From the NCBI RefSeq assembly GCF_034676705.1, contig NZ_JAUCBS010000013.1:2708501-2772500 (forward strand): DNA of 64,000 bases, given 5' to 3'. Numbering within the stretch: position 1 is the first letter of the stretch; every line of letters starts with the position of its first letter. Made by a program: the position numbers and the translations under genes. Positions 24,161 to 32,802 of this stretch are shown in pieces. The notes below the pieces were generated by a model. That model saw only the letters and a list, made by a program, of their open reading frames with translations, was not told the DNA's origin and did no database searches. This DNA comes from Gemmobacter sp. (GTDB lineage: Bacteria; Pseudomonadota; Alphaproteobacteria; Rhodobacterales; Rhodobacteraceae).

Positions 24161-25132
24161 TCAGGCCGTCGCCGCATTGGTCTTGATGGCCAGCCCGCCC
24201 TTGGCCCAGGCCTGCATCACCCTGAACGCGATCGGCAGCACCACCCCGGTGGCCCCCGCCAGCAGGATCAGCCCCGGCACGGCCCAGCCGGCGGCCAGCC
24301 AGGCGCTGGTGCAGGCCGCCAGCGGAAAGGTGAAGGCCCCCCACAGCGCCGAAAACCCCGCCGCCGTGATCCAGCGCGCGCCTGCCAGCAGGACCAGCAG
24401 GATCAGCCCCGCCAGCACGGCAAACCCGGTGGACAGCCCCGGCAGGCCCAGCATGGCGGACACCGTGGCAAACAGGCTGGCCGGCGCCAGATGGATCGCC
24501 AGCAGCGGGCGCAGCGGGGCTGGCGGGATGCGGGTGGCGATCTGGCGCAGGCTGACCGCCCAGATCGCGGCCGCGACCGGGATCGTGGCATAGAGGATGC
24601 CCTGCGACAGCCCGGCATGGCCCAGCGGGATCAGCGACAGGGGCGCCAGGATGTAGCCGACAAAGGTCAGGTGCCAGACCGGCGTGATCACCCGCGCCTC
24701 CTCGGGCCCGGTCAGGAACAGCCGCAGCACCGCCGCACCCAGCGCCACATGCAGCACGATTGCCAGCGCCACCACCGCCAGCGCCAGCCCCGGCGCATAG
24801 GGCACCAGCACCGCCGCCAGCAGCATCCCCGACAGGTTCGCCGCCGCCAGTCCCGCACGCCCGGGCAGGATGCGCAGATCCTCGGCCACCACGCCGGGGC
24901 GCCGTGCCACCTTGGCCAGATAGGCCAGCAGCGCAAAGGCATAGATCAGCGTCACCCCGCCCAGCAACGCCTCGGCCAGACCGCCGGGCAATCCCGCCGC
25001 CTCGGCCCCCCGCCGCCAGGCCAGGCCCAGGCCGAACAGCCCCATCACCGGCGGAAAGATCGCCGGCGGCGTGCGGCGGAACAGGCCGCTGCGCGACTGG
25101 TTGCGGAAGGCGGGCGGTTGCTGGCTGGCCAT
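24161..25132 (-). CDS. TehA/SLAC1-type (TDT family) membrane transporter
   Basis: 323 residues with about ten hydrophobic segments. The opening FRRTPPAIFPPVMGLFGLGLAW, followed by alternating helices (LLGGVTLIYAFALLAYLAKVAR; ITPVWHLTFVGYILAPLSLIPLG; GARWITAAGFSALWGAFTFPLAACTSAWL), fits the tellurite-resistance/dicarboxylate (TDT) family, whose structurally known member is the anion channel TehA. It would sit in the inner membrane and conduct anions; tellurite resistance in E. coli is a secondary phenotype. AAGGGG precedes the chosen ATG by seven bases. It is a lone gene, divergent from a DUF3775 gene. Confidence 0.85.
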   Translation of the reverse strand: MASQQPPAFRNQSRSGLFRRTPPAIFPPVMGLFGLGLAWRRGAEAAGLPGGLAEALLGGVTLIYAFALLAYLAKVARRPGVVAEDLRILPGRAGLAAANLSGMLLAAVLVPYAPGLALAVVALAIVLHVALGAAVLRLFLTGPEEARVITPVWHLTFVGYILAPLSLIPLGHAGLSQGILYATIPVAAAIWAVSLRQIATRIPPAPLRPLLAIHLAPASLFATVSAMLGLPGLSTGFAVLAGLILLVLLAGARWITAAGFSALWGAFTFPLAACTSAWLAAGWAVPGLILLAGATGVVLPIAFRVMQAWAKGGLAIKTNAATA

Positions 25133-25268
25133 GGCAGTCCCCTTGGGTTTCCCTGCTGGTAGCAGCCCCCCGGCAATCGGCCAATCCCCTGCGGCAACCC
25201 GACGCGCGACCGGCTTGCATCCGGCCGGCAACCGGCAGACACTTGGCCCAGAACCGGGGAGAAATACC

Positions 25269-25586
25269 ATGATCGAGATCGGCATCGACAAGGTGGTGCA
25301 TGTGCTGTTCCTGGCGCGCGAGGGGCCGGCGGGCGCCGAGGAGATGGCCGCCTTCATCGACGCGCTGAACGACGATGAAAAGGCGCATCTGACCGCCATC
25401 GCCTGGGTCGGGCGCGGCGCCTTTGAGCCCGAGGATTACGCGGCCGCCGTCGAAACCGCCTTTGCCGAGGCTACGGTGCCGACGGCGCGCTATCTGGCCG
25501 GCATGCCGCATCTGTCGGAAAACCTGGAATCCGGGCTGGAGCTGCTGGGCATCGACGTGACCGATGCCGAGGCGGATTTCCTTTAA
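25269..25586 (+). CDS. DUF3775 family protein
   Basis: 105 residues, soluble and acidic. It opens IEIGIDKVVHVLFLAREG. KAHLTAIAWVGRGAFEPEDY and TARYLAGMPHLSENLESGLELLGI are the DUF3775 signature segments. Function is unknown across the family. A GGAGAAATACC ribosome site precedes the ATG. It overlaps the 3' end of the convergent AlkD-like gene by four bases. Confidence 0.85.
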   Translation: MIEIGIDKVVHVLFLAREGPAGAEEMAAFIDALNDDEKAHLTAIAWVGRGAFEPEDYAAAVETAFAEATVPTARYLAGMPHLSENLESGLELLGIDVTDAEADFL

Positions 25587-26266
25587 TCCGCCAGGTGCCG
25601 CGCCGCCTCCTTGCGGGCAAAGGGTTTCAGCCGCGCGCCATGGGCGGCCAGAAAGGCGCGGGTGCGGTCGGCATCGTGGCGCGACAGGTCGCGCAGCCAC
25701 CAGGCGATGGCCTTCTGGATGAACCAGTCGCGGTCATCGGCATAGCCTTCGGCCCAGCCCAGCACGCGGTCGCGGATCGCCAGATCCCGGGGCTTGAGGT
25801 TTTCCATCTTGGCCCAGGGCAGCGTCATCACCAGTGCGGCGCGGCGCGTCCACATGTTGGGATGGGTGGTCCAGCCCGCCACGGTTTCCAGCCGCGACGG
25901 GTCGGCCACCAGCCGCTTTTGCCCGGCGATGCTGGCGTGGTCGGCGGTGGCCCAGCCGTTGAAGGTTTCGGCCCAGCCCGCGATCAGCGCCCAGGCGCCG
26001 CTGTCATCGGGGCGGATGCGCGCCTGTTCCAGCAGCTTGGCGCCGGCCACCATGGTTTCATGGATGCCCATGTCCCACAGCGCCGCCGCCAGCGTCAGGC
26101 GGTTGTCCAGCGTCAGGCTCTGGCGCCACTCGCGCGCCAGCGCATCAATGGCAGGCACCGCAATGCCCAGATAGGGGCGGTCGATCTTGTGATAGGCGGC
26201 CATCCCGGCCGCCTTCACCGGGTCGGCCAGCGCCTGCAGGGCGGCCAGGGCATCGGCGGGGGTCAT
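25583..26266 (-). CDS. DNA alkylation repair protein, AlkD-like
   Basis: 227 residues, all-helical HEAT-like fold. YHKIDRPYLGIAVPAIDALARE is the N-terminal AlkD signature. WAETFNGWATADHASI and WTTHPNMWTRRAALVMTL, with the conserved Trp, Asp and Arg residues, form the DNA-facing groove, and DDRDWFIQKAIAWWLRDLSRHD is the most conserved C-terminal helix pair. AlkD enzymes excise positively charged alkylated bases without flipping them. It is a lone gene, upstream of nothing on its strand and 33 bases after glmS; the 3' ends of it and the DUF3775 gene overlap. Confidence 0.9.
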   Translation of the reverse strand: MTPADALAALQALADPVKAAGMAAYHKIDRPYLGIAVPAIDALAREWRQSLTLDNRLTLAAALWDMGIHETMVAGAKLLEQARIRPDDSGAWALIAGWAETFNGWATADHASIAGQKRLVADPSRLETVAGWTTHPNMWTRRAALVMTLPWAKMENLKPRDLAIRDRVLGWAEGYADDRDWFIQKAIAWWLRDLSRHDADRTRAFLAAHGARLKPFARKEAARHLAD

Positions 26267-26299
26267 GCCTGATCCATCATAGAAGAAACCATCGGCAAC

Positions 26300-28120
26300 C
26301 TATTCGACCGTAACGGACTTTGCCAGGTTGCGCGGCTGGTCCACATCGGTGCCCTTGGCCACCGCCGTATGATAGGCCAGCAACTGCATCGGCAGCGCAT
26401 AGAGGATCGGCGCCAGCAGCGGCGGCACCTCGGGCAGCGCCAGCCCGCGCCAGATGCCATCGCCCGCCTGCGCCAGCCCGGCGCGGTCCGACAGCAGCAC
26501 CACCTTGCCATGCCGCGCCATCACTTCCTGCATGTTCGAAACGGTCTTTTCGAACACCGCATCGCGGGGCGCCAACACGACCACCGGCACGTTCGCATCA
26601 ATCAGCGCGATGGGACCATGCTTGAGTTCGCCCGATGCGTAGCCTTCGGCATGGATATAGCTGATTTCCTTGAGCTTCAGCGCCCCTTCCAGCGCCAGCG
26701 GATACATCGGCCCGCGCCCCAGGAACAGCACGTCTTGGGCCTTGGACAGATCCTTGGCCAGGGCGCGGATATCCTCGTCCAGCCGCAGGGCGTGGTTCAT
26801 CAGCCCCGGCAGGCTGCCCAGCGTGGTCAGATGCGCGGCGACCGCGCCCTTGTCCAGCCTGCCCCGGTCCAGCCCGGCCTTGAGCGCCATCAGCGCCAGC
26901 ACCAGCAACTGGTTGGTGAACGCCTTGGTCGAGGCGACGCCCACCTCGATGCCCGCCAGGATCGGCAGCGCCAGATCGGCCTCGCGCGCCATGGACGAGG
27001 TGGGCACGTTGACCACGGCCAGCGTGCGCGCCACACCATCCTGCGCATGGCGCAGCGCGGCCAGCGTATCGGCGGTTTCGCCCGACTGGCTGACGAACAC
27101 CGCCCAGCTGGCCGGATCCAGCACCGGGTCGCGATAGCGGAATTCGGACGCGATATCGACATCGCAGGGCAGCCCGGCCAGCTGCTCGAACCAGTATTTC
27201 GCCACCTGGCAGGCGATGTTCGCCGTGCCGCAGGCCACCAGGACCAACCGCGAAACCCCGGTGAAATCAAGATTTTCCGGCAATCGCAGGCCGGAGCGGT
27301 CGGGCGAGAGGTAGTGGCGCAGCGCATCGGCCAGCACCACGGGCTGTTCGGCAATTTCCTTCATCATGAAATGCCGGTAGCCGCCCTTTTCCACCCGGAC
27401 GGAATCGATCTGGATCCGGGTCTGGGCGCGGTTGGCCAGCCGGCCGGCCGCATCATAGATCACCGCGCCGGCGCGCGTCACCTCGGCCCGGTCGCCTTCT
27501 TCCAGATAGGTGATGCGGTCGGTCATCGGGGCCAGCGCGATGGCATCGGACCCCACGAACATCTCGCCATCGCCATGGCCGATGGCCAGGGGCGACCCCT
27601 TGCGGGCGGCGATCAGCAGGTCGTCTTCGCCCTCGAACAGGAAGCACAGGGCAAAGGCGCCATGCAGCCGGTCGAGCGTTTTCGCCGCCGCCGCGCGCGG
27701 GCTGTCGCCCTGATCCATGTAGCGCCGGGTCAGCAGGGCCACCGTCTCGGTATCGGTCTGGGATTCGGGCTGATAGCCATCTGCGCAAAGTTCTTCGCGC
27801 AATTCCTTGAAATTCTCGATGATGCCATTGTGGACAATCGCCACGCGCCCGGCACGGTGCGGGTGGGCATTGACCACGGTGGCCGCGCCATGGGTGGCCC
27901 AGCGGGTATGGCCGATGCCGGCCTTGCCGGTCAGCGGTTCATGCACCAGCAGGTCCGACAGGTTCACCAGCTTGCCCACCGCGCGGCGGCGGTCCAGCCG
28001 GCCCTGATCCACCGTGGCGATGCCGGCGGAATCGTAGCCGCGATATTCCAGCCGCTTGAGCGATTCCACCAGCAGGGGGGCAACCTCATGGTCGCCAAGC
28101 ACTCCGACGATGCCGCACAT
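26300..28120 (-). CDS. glmS: Glutamine-fructose-6-phosphate aminotransferase
   Basis: 606 residues, full length. It makes glucosamine-6-phosphate, the first committed step to UDP-GlcNAc. Cys2 of MCGIVGVLG is the N-terminal nucleophile of the Ntn glutaminase domain (residues 1 to about 240), with YRGYDSAGIA and HTRWATHGAATVVNAHPH following. Two SIS isomerase domains come next (GTANIACQVAKYWFE, SQSGETADTLAALRHA, and later GRGPMYPLALEGALKLKEISY). The conserved C-terminus PRNLAKSVTVE is intact. It lies downstream of glmU on the same strand, so the pair may be co-transcribed, although a hairpin module separates them. Confidence 0.97.
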   Translation of the reverse strand: MCGIVGVLGDHEVAPLLVESLKRLEYRGYDSAGIATVDQGRLDRRRAVGKLVNLSDLLVHEPLTGKAGIGHTRWATHGAATVVNAHPHRAGRVAIVHNGIIENFKELREELCADGYQPESQTDTETVALLTRRYMDQGDSPRAAAAKTLDRLHGAFALCFLFEGEDDLLIAARKGSPLAIGHGDGEMFVGSDAIALAPMTDRITYLEEGDRAEVTRAGAVIYDAAGRLANRAQTRIQIDSVRVEKGGYRHFMMKEIAEQPVVLADALRHYLSPDRSGLRLPENLDFTGVSRLVLVACGTANIACQVAKYWFEQLAGLPCDVDIASEFRYRDPVLDPASWAVFVSQSGETADTLAALRHAQDGVARTLAVVNVPTSSMAREADLALPILAGIEVGVASTKAFTNQLLVLALMALKAGLDRGRLDKGAVAAHLTTLGSLPGLMNHALRLDEDIRALAKDLSKAQDVLFLGRGPMYPLALEGALKLKEISYIHAEGYASGELKHGPIALIDANVPVVVLAPRDAVFEKTVSNMQEVMARHGKVVLLSDRAGLAQAGDGIWRGLALPEVPPLLAPILYALPMQLLAYHTAVAKGTDVDQPRNLAKSVTVE

Positions 28121-28151
28121 TCACTGAACTCCGGTCTTTGGGGCTGGCGGA

Positions 28152-28206
28152 AGACCGGGGGTTTCACACCCCCGGGCCCCCGTGGGGTATTTGGAAAAGG
28201 CAAAGC
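28152..28206 (+). repeat. Three-part module, GGGTATTT family (copy 2), inverted relative to its genes
   Basis: On the plus strand: ACCGGGGG-tttcaca-CCCCCGGG hairpin, CCCCCGTGGGGTATTT, then AAAAGGCAAAGCG. Unlike the other copies, neither flanking gene (glmU ending, glmS starting, both minus) runs in this direction, so it is antisense to the operon. Confidence 0.6.
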
Positions 28207-28209
28207 GCA

Positions 28210-29547
28210 TCATCCCCGGGCCGCCTTGATCGCGCGCAGTCTGTCGAACAGGCGGGTGGCAAGGCCAGGCTTGTTGGCCTGGCGGGCGCGGGCAACCGCC
28301 AGCGCCCCGGCCGGGACATCGGCGGTGATGACCGAGCCGCTGGCGGTCAGCGCGCCGTCGCCCACGGTGACGGGGGCCACCAGCATGGTGTCCGAGCCGA
28401 TGAAGGCGCGTTTGCCGATGGTGGTGCGGTGTTTCATCACGCCGTCATAGTTGCAGGTGACGGTGCCGGCGCCGATGTTGGTGAATTCGCCCACGGCCGC
28501 ATCGCCAAGGTATGTCAGATGGCCGACCTTCACCCCTTCGTCGAGGATGGCGTTCTTGATTTCGACGAAGTTGCCGACATGCACGTCTTCGGCCAGTTCG
28601 GCACCGGGGCGCAGGCGGGCAAAGGGGCCGACGGTGGCCCCGCGGCTGACATGGCAACCTTCGAGGTGGCAAAAGGCGCGGATCTCGGCCCCCGATTCCA
28701 CGGTAACGCCGGGGCCGAACACCACATTCGGCCCGATGGTGGCATCGCGGCCGATGATGGTGTCCCAGGCGAAGAACACCGTCTCGGCCGCCTGCATGGT
28801 GACGCCGATGTCCAGCATCTCGGCCCGCTTGCGGATCTGGAAGGCGGCTTCGGCAGCGGCCAGTTCGGCGCGGGTGTTGATGCCCAGCGTCTCGGCTTCG
28901 TCGCAGATCACCACGCCGGCGGTCAGGCCGCGGGCGCGCGCCAGGCCCACCACGTCGGTCAGGTAGTATTCGCCCGCCGCATTGCCGTTGCCGACCGCGT
29001 CGATCAGGTCGAACAGCAGGCCCGCGTCGGCGGCCATGACGCCCGAATTGCACAGCTCGATCTCGCGTTCCTCGGGGCTGGCATCCTTCCATTCCACGAT
29101 GGCCAGCAGATCGTCGCCCGCCGTCACCAGGCGGCCATAGCGGCCCGGATCCAGCGCGCGAAAGCCCAGGACGACCACATCATGGCGCGCCCGCGCCTCG
29201 ACCAGGCGTTCCAGGGTTTCGGGCGTGATGAAGGGTGTATCGCCATACAGCACCACGGCATCGCCCGGGCCCACCAGCCCCCGCGCCTGCGCCACCGCAT
29301 GGGCCGTGCCCAGCTGTTCGGGCTGGATCACCACCTGCGCCTCGGGGTCGAACTCCTGCACGGCGCGGGTCACCAGATCGGCGCCATGGCCCGCGACCAC
29401 CACCACCCGGTCGGGGTCCAGCGCCCGGCCGGCCGCCATGGCATGCACCACCAGCGGCGCGCCGGCCAGCGGGTGCAGCACCTTGGGCAGGTCGGAATTC
29501 ATGCGGGTGCCTTGGCCTGCGGCAAGGACGATCAGGGACAGCGCCAT
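28210..29547 (-). CDS. glmU: Bifunctional UDP-GlcNAc pyrophosphorylase / glucosamine-1-P acetyltransferase
   Basis: 445 residues, full length. The N-terminal uridyltransferase domain has LAAGQGTRMNSDLPKVLHPLAG at residue 8, then GTAHAVAQA and YGDTPFI. The C-terminal left-handed beta-helix starts around residue 240, shows hexapeptide repeats, and bears the acetyltransferase histidine region (MKHRTTIGKRAFIGSDTMLVAPV). It completes synthesis of UDP-GlcNAc from glucosamine-1-phosphate for peptidoglycan and lipid A. It is divergent from a HAD phosphatase gene, and glmS follows 89 bases downstream. Confidence 0.97.
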   Translation of the reverse strand: MALSLIVLAAGQGTRMNSDLPKVLHPLAGAPLVVHAMAAGRALDPDRVVVVAGHGADLVTRAVQEFDPEAQVVIQPEQLGTAHAVAQARGLVGPGDAVVLYGDTPFITPETLERLVEARARHDVVVLGFRALDPGRYGRLVTAGDDLLAIVEWKDASPEEREIELCNSGVMAADAGLLFDLIDAVGNGNAAGEYYLTDVVGLARARGLTAGVVICDEAETLGINTRAELAAAEAAFQIRKRAEMLDIGVTMQAAETVFFAWDTIIGRDATIGPNVVFGPGVTVESGAEIRAFCHLEGCHVSRGATVGPFARLRPGAELAEDVHVGNFVEIKNAILDEGVKVGHLTYLGDAAVGEFTNIGAGTVTCNYDGVMKHRTTIGKRAFIGSDTMLVAPVTVGDGALTASGSVITADVPAGALAVARARQANKPGLATRLFDRLRAIKAARG

Positions 29548-29652
29548 TCGGGGGGCCTTTTCATTTGCTCGTCCCCGTTCTACCCGTCAGGGGCGGCGCC
29601 GCAAGGGGGCGGGGCCTCACGTCGTCTTTCCCAATGTGACAAAGGGCCCGCC

Positions 29653-30321
29653 ATGCGCACGGTGATCTTCGATCTGGATGGCACGCTGGCCGATACCTCG
29701 GCCGATCTGCTGGCGGCGGCGAATGCGGCCTTTGGCCTGGCGGGCCATGGCGCCCCGCTGGGGCCGGCCGATGCACTGACCGCGTTCCACGGCGGGCGGG
29801 CCATGCTGCGGCTGGGGGCCGAACGGCTGGGCCTGGGCTGGGACGAGGACGAGGTGGGCCGCCATTACCCCGTGCTGCTGGATGCCTATGACGCGGCGAT
29901 CGACACCCATACGCGGCTTTATCCCGGTGCGTTGCAGGCGGTCGAGGATCTGCGCGCCGATGGCATAGCCGTAGGCATCTGCACCAACAAGCCCGACCAT
30001 CTGGCGGAAAAACTGCTGCGGCGGCTGGGGGTGCGCGATCTGTTCGGGGCCATGGTGGGGGCGACCACCCTGGCCGTGCGCAAGCCCGATCCGGCGCCGC
30101 TGTTCCATGCCATTGCCGGCGTTGGCGGCGACCCGGCCCGCGCCGTGCTGATCGGCGATACGGAAACCGACCGGCGCACCGGCCGGGCCGCCAATATTCC
30201 CGTGGTGCTGGTGACCTTCGGCCCCGAAGGCGAAGGTGTCGCGCGGCTGGCGCCCGAGGCCCTGCTGCACCATTACACCGATCTGCGCGCCGTCGTGGCG
30301 CCGCTTGTCGACCGGAGCTGA
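29653..30321 (+). CDS. HAD-family phosphatase (Gph/phosphoglycolate-phosphatase-like)
   Basis: 222 residues. Motif I is IFDLDGTLADTSADL with the nucleophile Asp8 (and Asp10), motif II is ICTNKP, motif III Lys is in VRKPDP, and motif IV is LIGDTETDRRTGRAA. The cap region FGLAGHGAPL.. GGRAMLRLGAERLG fits subfamily IA (phosphoglycolate phosphatase-like). The actual substrate cannot be read from the sequence. The ATG follows a short ribosome site (AAAGGGC). It is four bases upstream of an MFS transporter gene and probably shares its transcript. Confidence 0.88.
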   Translation: MRTVIFDLDGTLADTSADLLAAANAAFGLAGHGAPLGPADALTAFHGGRAMLRLGAERLGLGWDEDEVGRHYPVLLDAYDAAIDTHTRLYPGALQAVEDLRADGIAVGICTNKPDHLAEKLLRRLGVRDLFGAMVGATTLAVRKPDPAPLFHAIAGVGGDPARAVLIGDTETDRRTGRAANIPVVLVTFGPEGEGVARLAPEALLHHYTDLRAVVAPLVDRS

Positions 30322-30325
30322 CCCC

Positions 30326-31579
30326 ATGCACGGCGCCCCGTCCCCGGCCACCCCGCCGGTTGCCCCGCCTGCCTCGCGCCATGCCTTCGGCTTTGTGCTG
30401 ATCACGGTGCTGCTGGACATGGTGGGGTTCGGCATCATCATTCCCGTCCTGCCCTCGCTGATCGAGGAGGTGGGCCATGTCGGGCTGGCGCAGGCCGCGA
30501 CCATCGGCGGCTGGATGTTCTTTGCCTTTTCCATGGCGCAGTTCCTGTGCGCGCCGCTGGTGGGCAACCTGTCGGATGCCTTCGGGCGGCGGCCGCTGCT
30601 GCTGCTGGCAATCTTCGGGCTGGGCATGGATTACGTGCTGTCGGCCTGGGCGCCATCGCTGGCCTGGCTGTTCGTCGGCCGGGTGCTGGCCGGGGTCTGC
30701 GGATCGTCCTGGGTGATCGCCAATGCCTATATCGCCGATGTGACCCCGCCCGAGGGGCGCGCCAAGGCGTTCGGCCTGATGGGCGCCGCGTTCGGCGTGG
30801 GCTTCGTGATCGGGCCGGCCATCGGCGGGCTGCTGGGGGAACTGGGGCCGCGGGTGCCGTTCTGGGTGGCGGCGGCGATTTCCTTCCTGAACTTCGTCTA
30901 TGGCTGGATCGTGCTGCCCGAAACGCTGGCCCCGGCCAACCGGCGGCGGTTCGAATGGCGCCGCGCCAATCCCTTTGGCGTCTTTGCCGTGTTCCGCAGC
31001 TATCCGGGCGTGATGCCGATGTGCGCGGTGCTGTTCCTGTTCTTCTTCGCCTCGGCGGTCTATCCGGCGATCTGGCCGTTCTGGGGCATGGCGAAATTCG
31101 GCTGGTCCGAGGCGACGGTGGGCCTGACGCTGGCCATCTTCGGGCTGATCATGGCAGGCTTCCAGGGGTTTCTGACCGGCCCCGCCGTGGCCCGCTGGGG
31201 CGAGGTGCGGGTGGCCGTCGCCGGGCTGGCCTGCGCGGCCATCGCGGCCACCGGCTATGGCTTTGTCGGCACGCTGGCCACGGTGGTGGTGCTGATGCTG
31301 GTGCATGGGCCCGAAGGATTCGTGCATCCGATGCTGATGGCGCTGATGTCGAAGGTGGTGCCGGAAAATGCCCAGGGCGAATTGCAGGGCGGCATCTCGG
31401 CGGTGATGAACATTGCCATGCTGACCGGCACCGTGGTGTTCACCCAGGTCTTTGCGCATTTCATGGCGCCCGATGCCGCGTGGCAAACGCCGGATGCGGC
31501 CTATTTCCTGGCCGGCGGCATCATGGTGCTGACGCTGCTGCTGTATCTGTGGACACTGCGGGGGCCGCGCCATGGCTGA
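30326..31579 (+). CDS. MFS drug exporter of the TCR/Tet type
   Basis: 417 residues, twelve predicted membrane helices. FGFVLITVLLDMVGFGIIIPVLPSLI is the TCR/Tet first-helix signature, and GNLSDAFGRRPLLLL is the MFS motif A in the 2-3 loop. AYIADVTPPEGRAKAFGLMGAAFGVGFVIGPAIGG is motif C of drug/H+ antiporters. It would expel a hydrophobic compound by proton exchange across the inner membrane; the substrate is unknown and tetracycline cannot be inferred from these motifs alone. Its 3' end overlaps the following DegT-type gene by eight bases. Confidence 0.9.
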   Translation: MHGAPSPATPPVAPPASRHAFGFVLITVLLDMVGFGIIIPVLPSLIEEVGHVGLAQAATIGGWMFFAFSMAQFLCAPLVGNLSDAFGRRPLLLLAIFGLGMDYVLSAWAPSLAWLFVGRVLAGVCGSSWVIANAYIADVTPPEGRAKAFGLMGAAFGVGFVIGPAIGGLLGELGPRVPFWVAAAISFLNFVYGWIVLPETLAPANRRRFEWRRANPFGVFAVFRSYPGVMPMCAVLFLFFFASAVYPAIWPFWGMAKFGWSEATVGLTLAIFGLIMAGFQGFLTGPAVARWGEVRVAVAGLACAAIAATGYGFVGTLATVVVLMLVHGPEGFVHPMLMALMSKVVPENAQGELQGGISAVMNIAMLTGTVVFTQVFAHFMAPDAAWQTPDAAYFLAGGIMVLTLLLYLWTLRGPRHG

Positions 31580-32786
31580 GGTGTTTACCGGCAGCTTCAC
31601 CCAGCAGGAACCGATCCCCGACGATGCCATCGCGGCGGCGGTGGCGGTGATGCGGCATGGCCGGCTGCACCGCTACAACACCGCCGGCGAAATCGCCGAA
31701 ACCGCGCTGCTGGAACAGGAATTCGCCGCCTTCACCGGCGCGCGCTATTGCCTGGCCGTCGCCTCGGGCGGGGCGGCGATGCGGCTGGCGTTGCAGGCGG
31801 CGGGGGTGGGGCCGGGTGACCATGTGCTGACCAATGCCTTCACGCTGGCCCCGGTGCCCGGCGCCATCGCGGCGCTGGGGGCGGTGCCGGTGTTCGTGGA
31901 AACCACCGCCGCGCTGACCATCGACCTTGACGATCTGGCCGCCAAGGCGCGCCCCGGCATGGTGCTGCTGCTCAGCCACATGCGGGGCCATCTGGCCGAC
32001 ATGGACCGCCTGATGCAGGTCTGCGAGGCCGCCGGCGTCCGGGTGATCGAGGATTGCGCCCATACCATGGGGGCGGCGTGGAACGGCACGCCCTCGGGGC
32101 GGCATGGCATTGCCGGCTGCTATTCGACCCAGACCTACAAGCACATGAATTCCGGCGAAGGCGGGCTGATCGTATCGGACGACGCCGGGCTGATGGCCCG
32201 CATGGTGCTGCTGTCGGGCAGCTACATGCTCTATGACCGCCACCGCGCCGCCCCGGGGCCCGAGGTCTATGCCGACCTGCGCGAGGTGGTGCCCAATGTC
32301 TCCTCCCGCATGGATAACCTGCGCGCGGCGATCCTGCGCCCGCAAATCCCGCTGCTGGCGCCCCGCGTGGCCCGCTGGCGCACCCGGCATGATGCGCTGG
32401 AGGCAGGGTTGCAAGGCATCCCCGGCCTGACCACCATCCCGCGCCCGGCGCAGGAAACCTTTGTCGGATCCTCGTTCCAGTTCCTGCTGCCCGGCCGCGA
32501 TGCCGGCTGGATCGACGGCTTCCTGGCCCGCTGCGCGGCGCGCGGGGTCGAACTGAAATGGTTCGGCCGCCGCGAACCTGCGGGCTTCACCTCCAGCCAT
32601 CACAGCTGGCGCTATGCCCCGGACCAAAGCCTGCCGACCACCGATGCCGTGCTGGCCGGCCTGATCGACATGCGCGTGCCGCTGACCTTCAGCTTGGAAG
32701 ATTGCGCCCTGATCGCCCGCATCATCGGGCAAGAGGCGCTCAGCAACGCGCCCGCACCCATCGGCCAGACCCGCCAGGGCGACTGA
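31572..32786 (+). CDS. DegT/DnrJ/EryC1/StrS-family PLP aminotransferase
   Basis: 404 residues. ARYCLAVASGGAAMRLALQAAGVGPGDHVL binds PLP phosphate; VIEDCAHTMGA holds Asp161, which pairs with the pyridine N; and YSTQTYKHMNSGEGG contains Lys190, the PLP lysine. Members transaminate keto-sugars or related carbonyls in sugar and antibiotic biosynthesis. No sugar-nucleotide enzymes flank it; instead it overlaps an MFS exporter gene by eight bases, so the two are probably translated as a pair. The substrate is unknown. Confidence 0.88.
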   Translation: MAEVFTGSFTQQEPIPDDAIAAAVAVMRHGRLHRYNTAGEIAETALLEQEFAAFTGARYCLAVASGGAAMRLALQAAGVGPGDHVLTNAFTLAPVPGAIAALGAVPVFVETTAALTIDLDDLAAKARPGMVLLLSHMRGHLADMDRLMQVCEAAGVRVIEDCAHTMGAAWNGTPSGRHGIAGCYSTQTYKHMNSGEGGLIVSDDAGLMARMVLLSGSYMLYDRHRAAPGPEVYADLREVVPNVSSRMDNLRAAILRPQIPLLAPRVARWRTRHDALEAGLQGIPGLTTIPRPAQETFVGSSFQFLLPGRDAGWIDGFLARCAARGVELKWFGRREPAGFTSSHHSWRYAPDQSLPTTDAVLAGLIDMRVPLTFSLEDCALIARIIGQEALSNAPAPIGQTRQGD

Positions 32787-32802
32787 CCGGGCGGCAGCCC
32801 GC

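Noticed and set aside
21735..25700. A 1321-codon open frame on the minus strand that includes guaB and continues through the amidotransferase and TehA-like genes
   Set aside because: Only the last 482 codons resemble a protein (guaB, with its own ribosome site and family start). The rest is antisense to, or a shadow of, real genes and stays open because of high GC.
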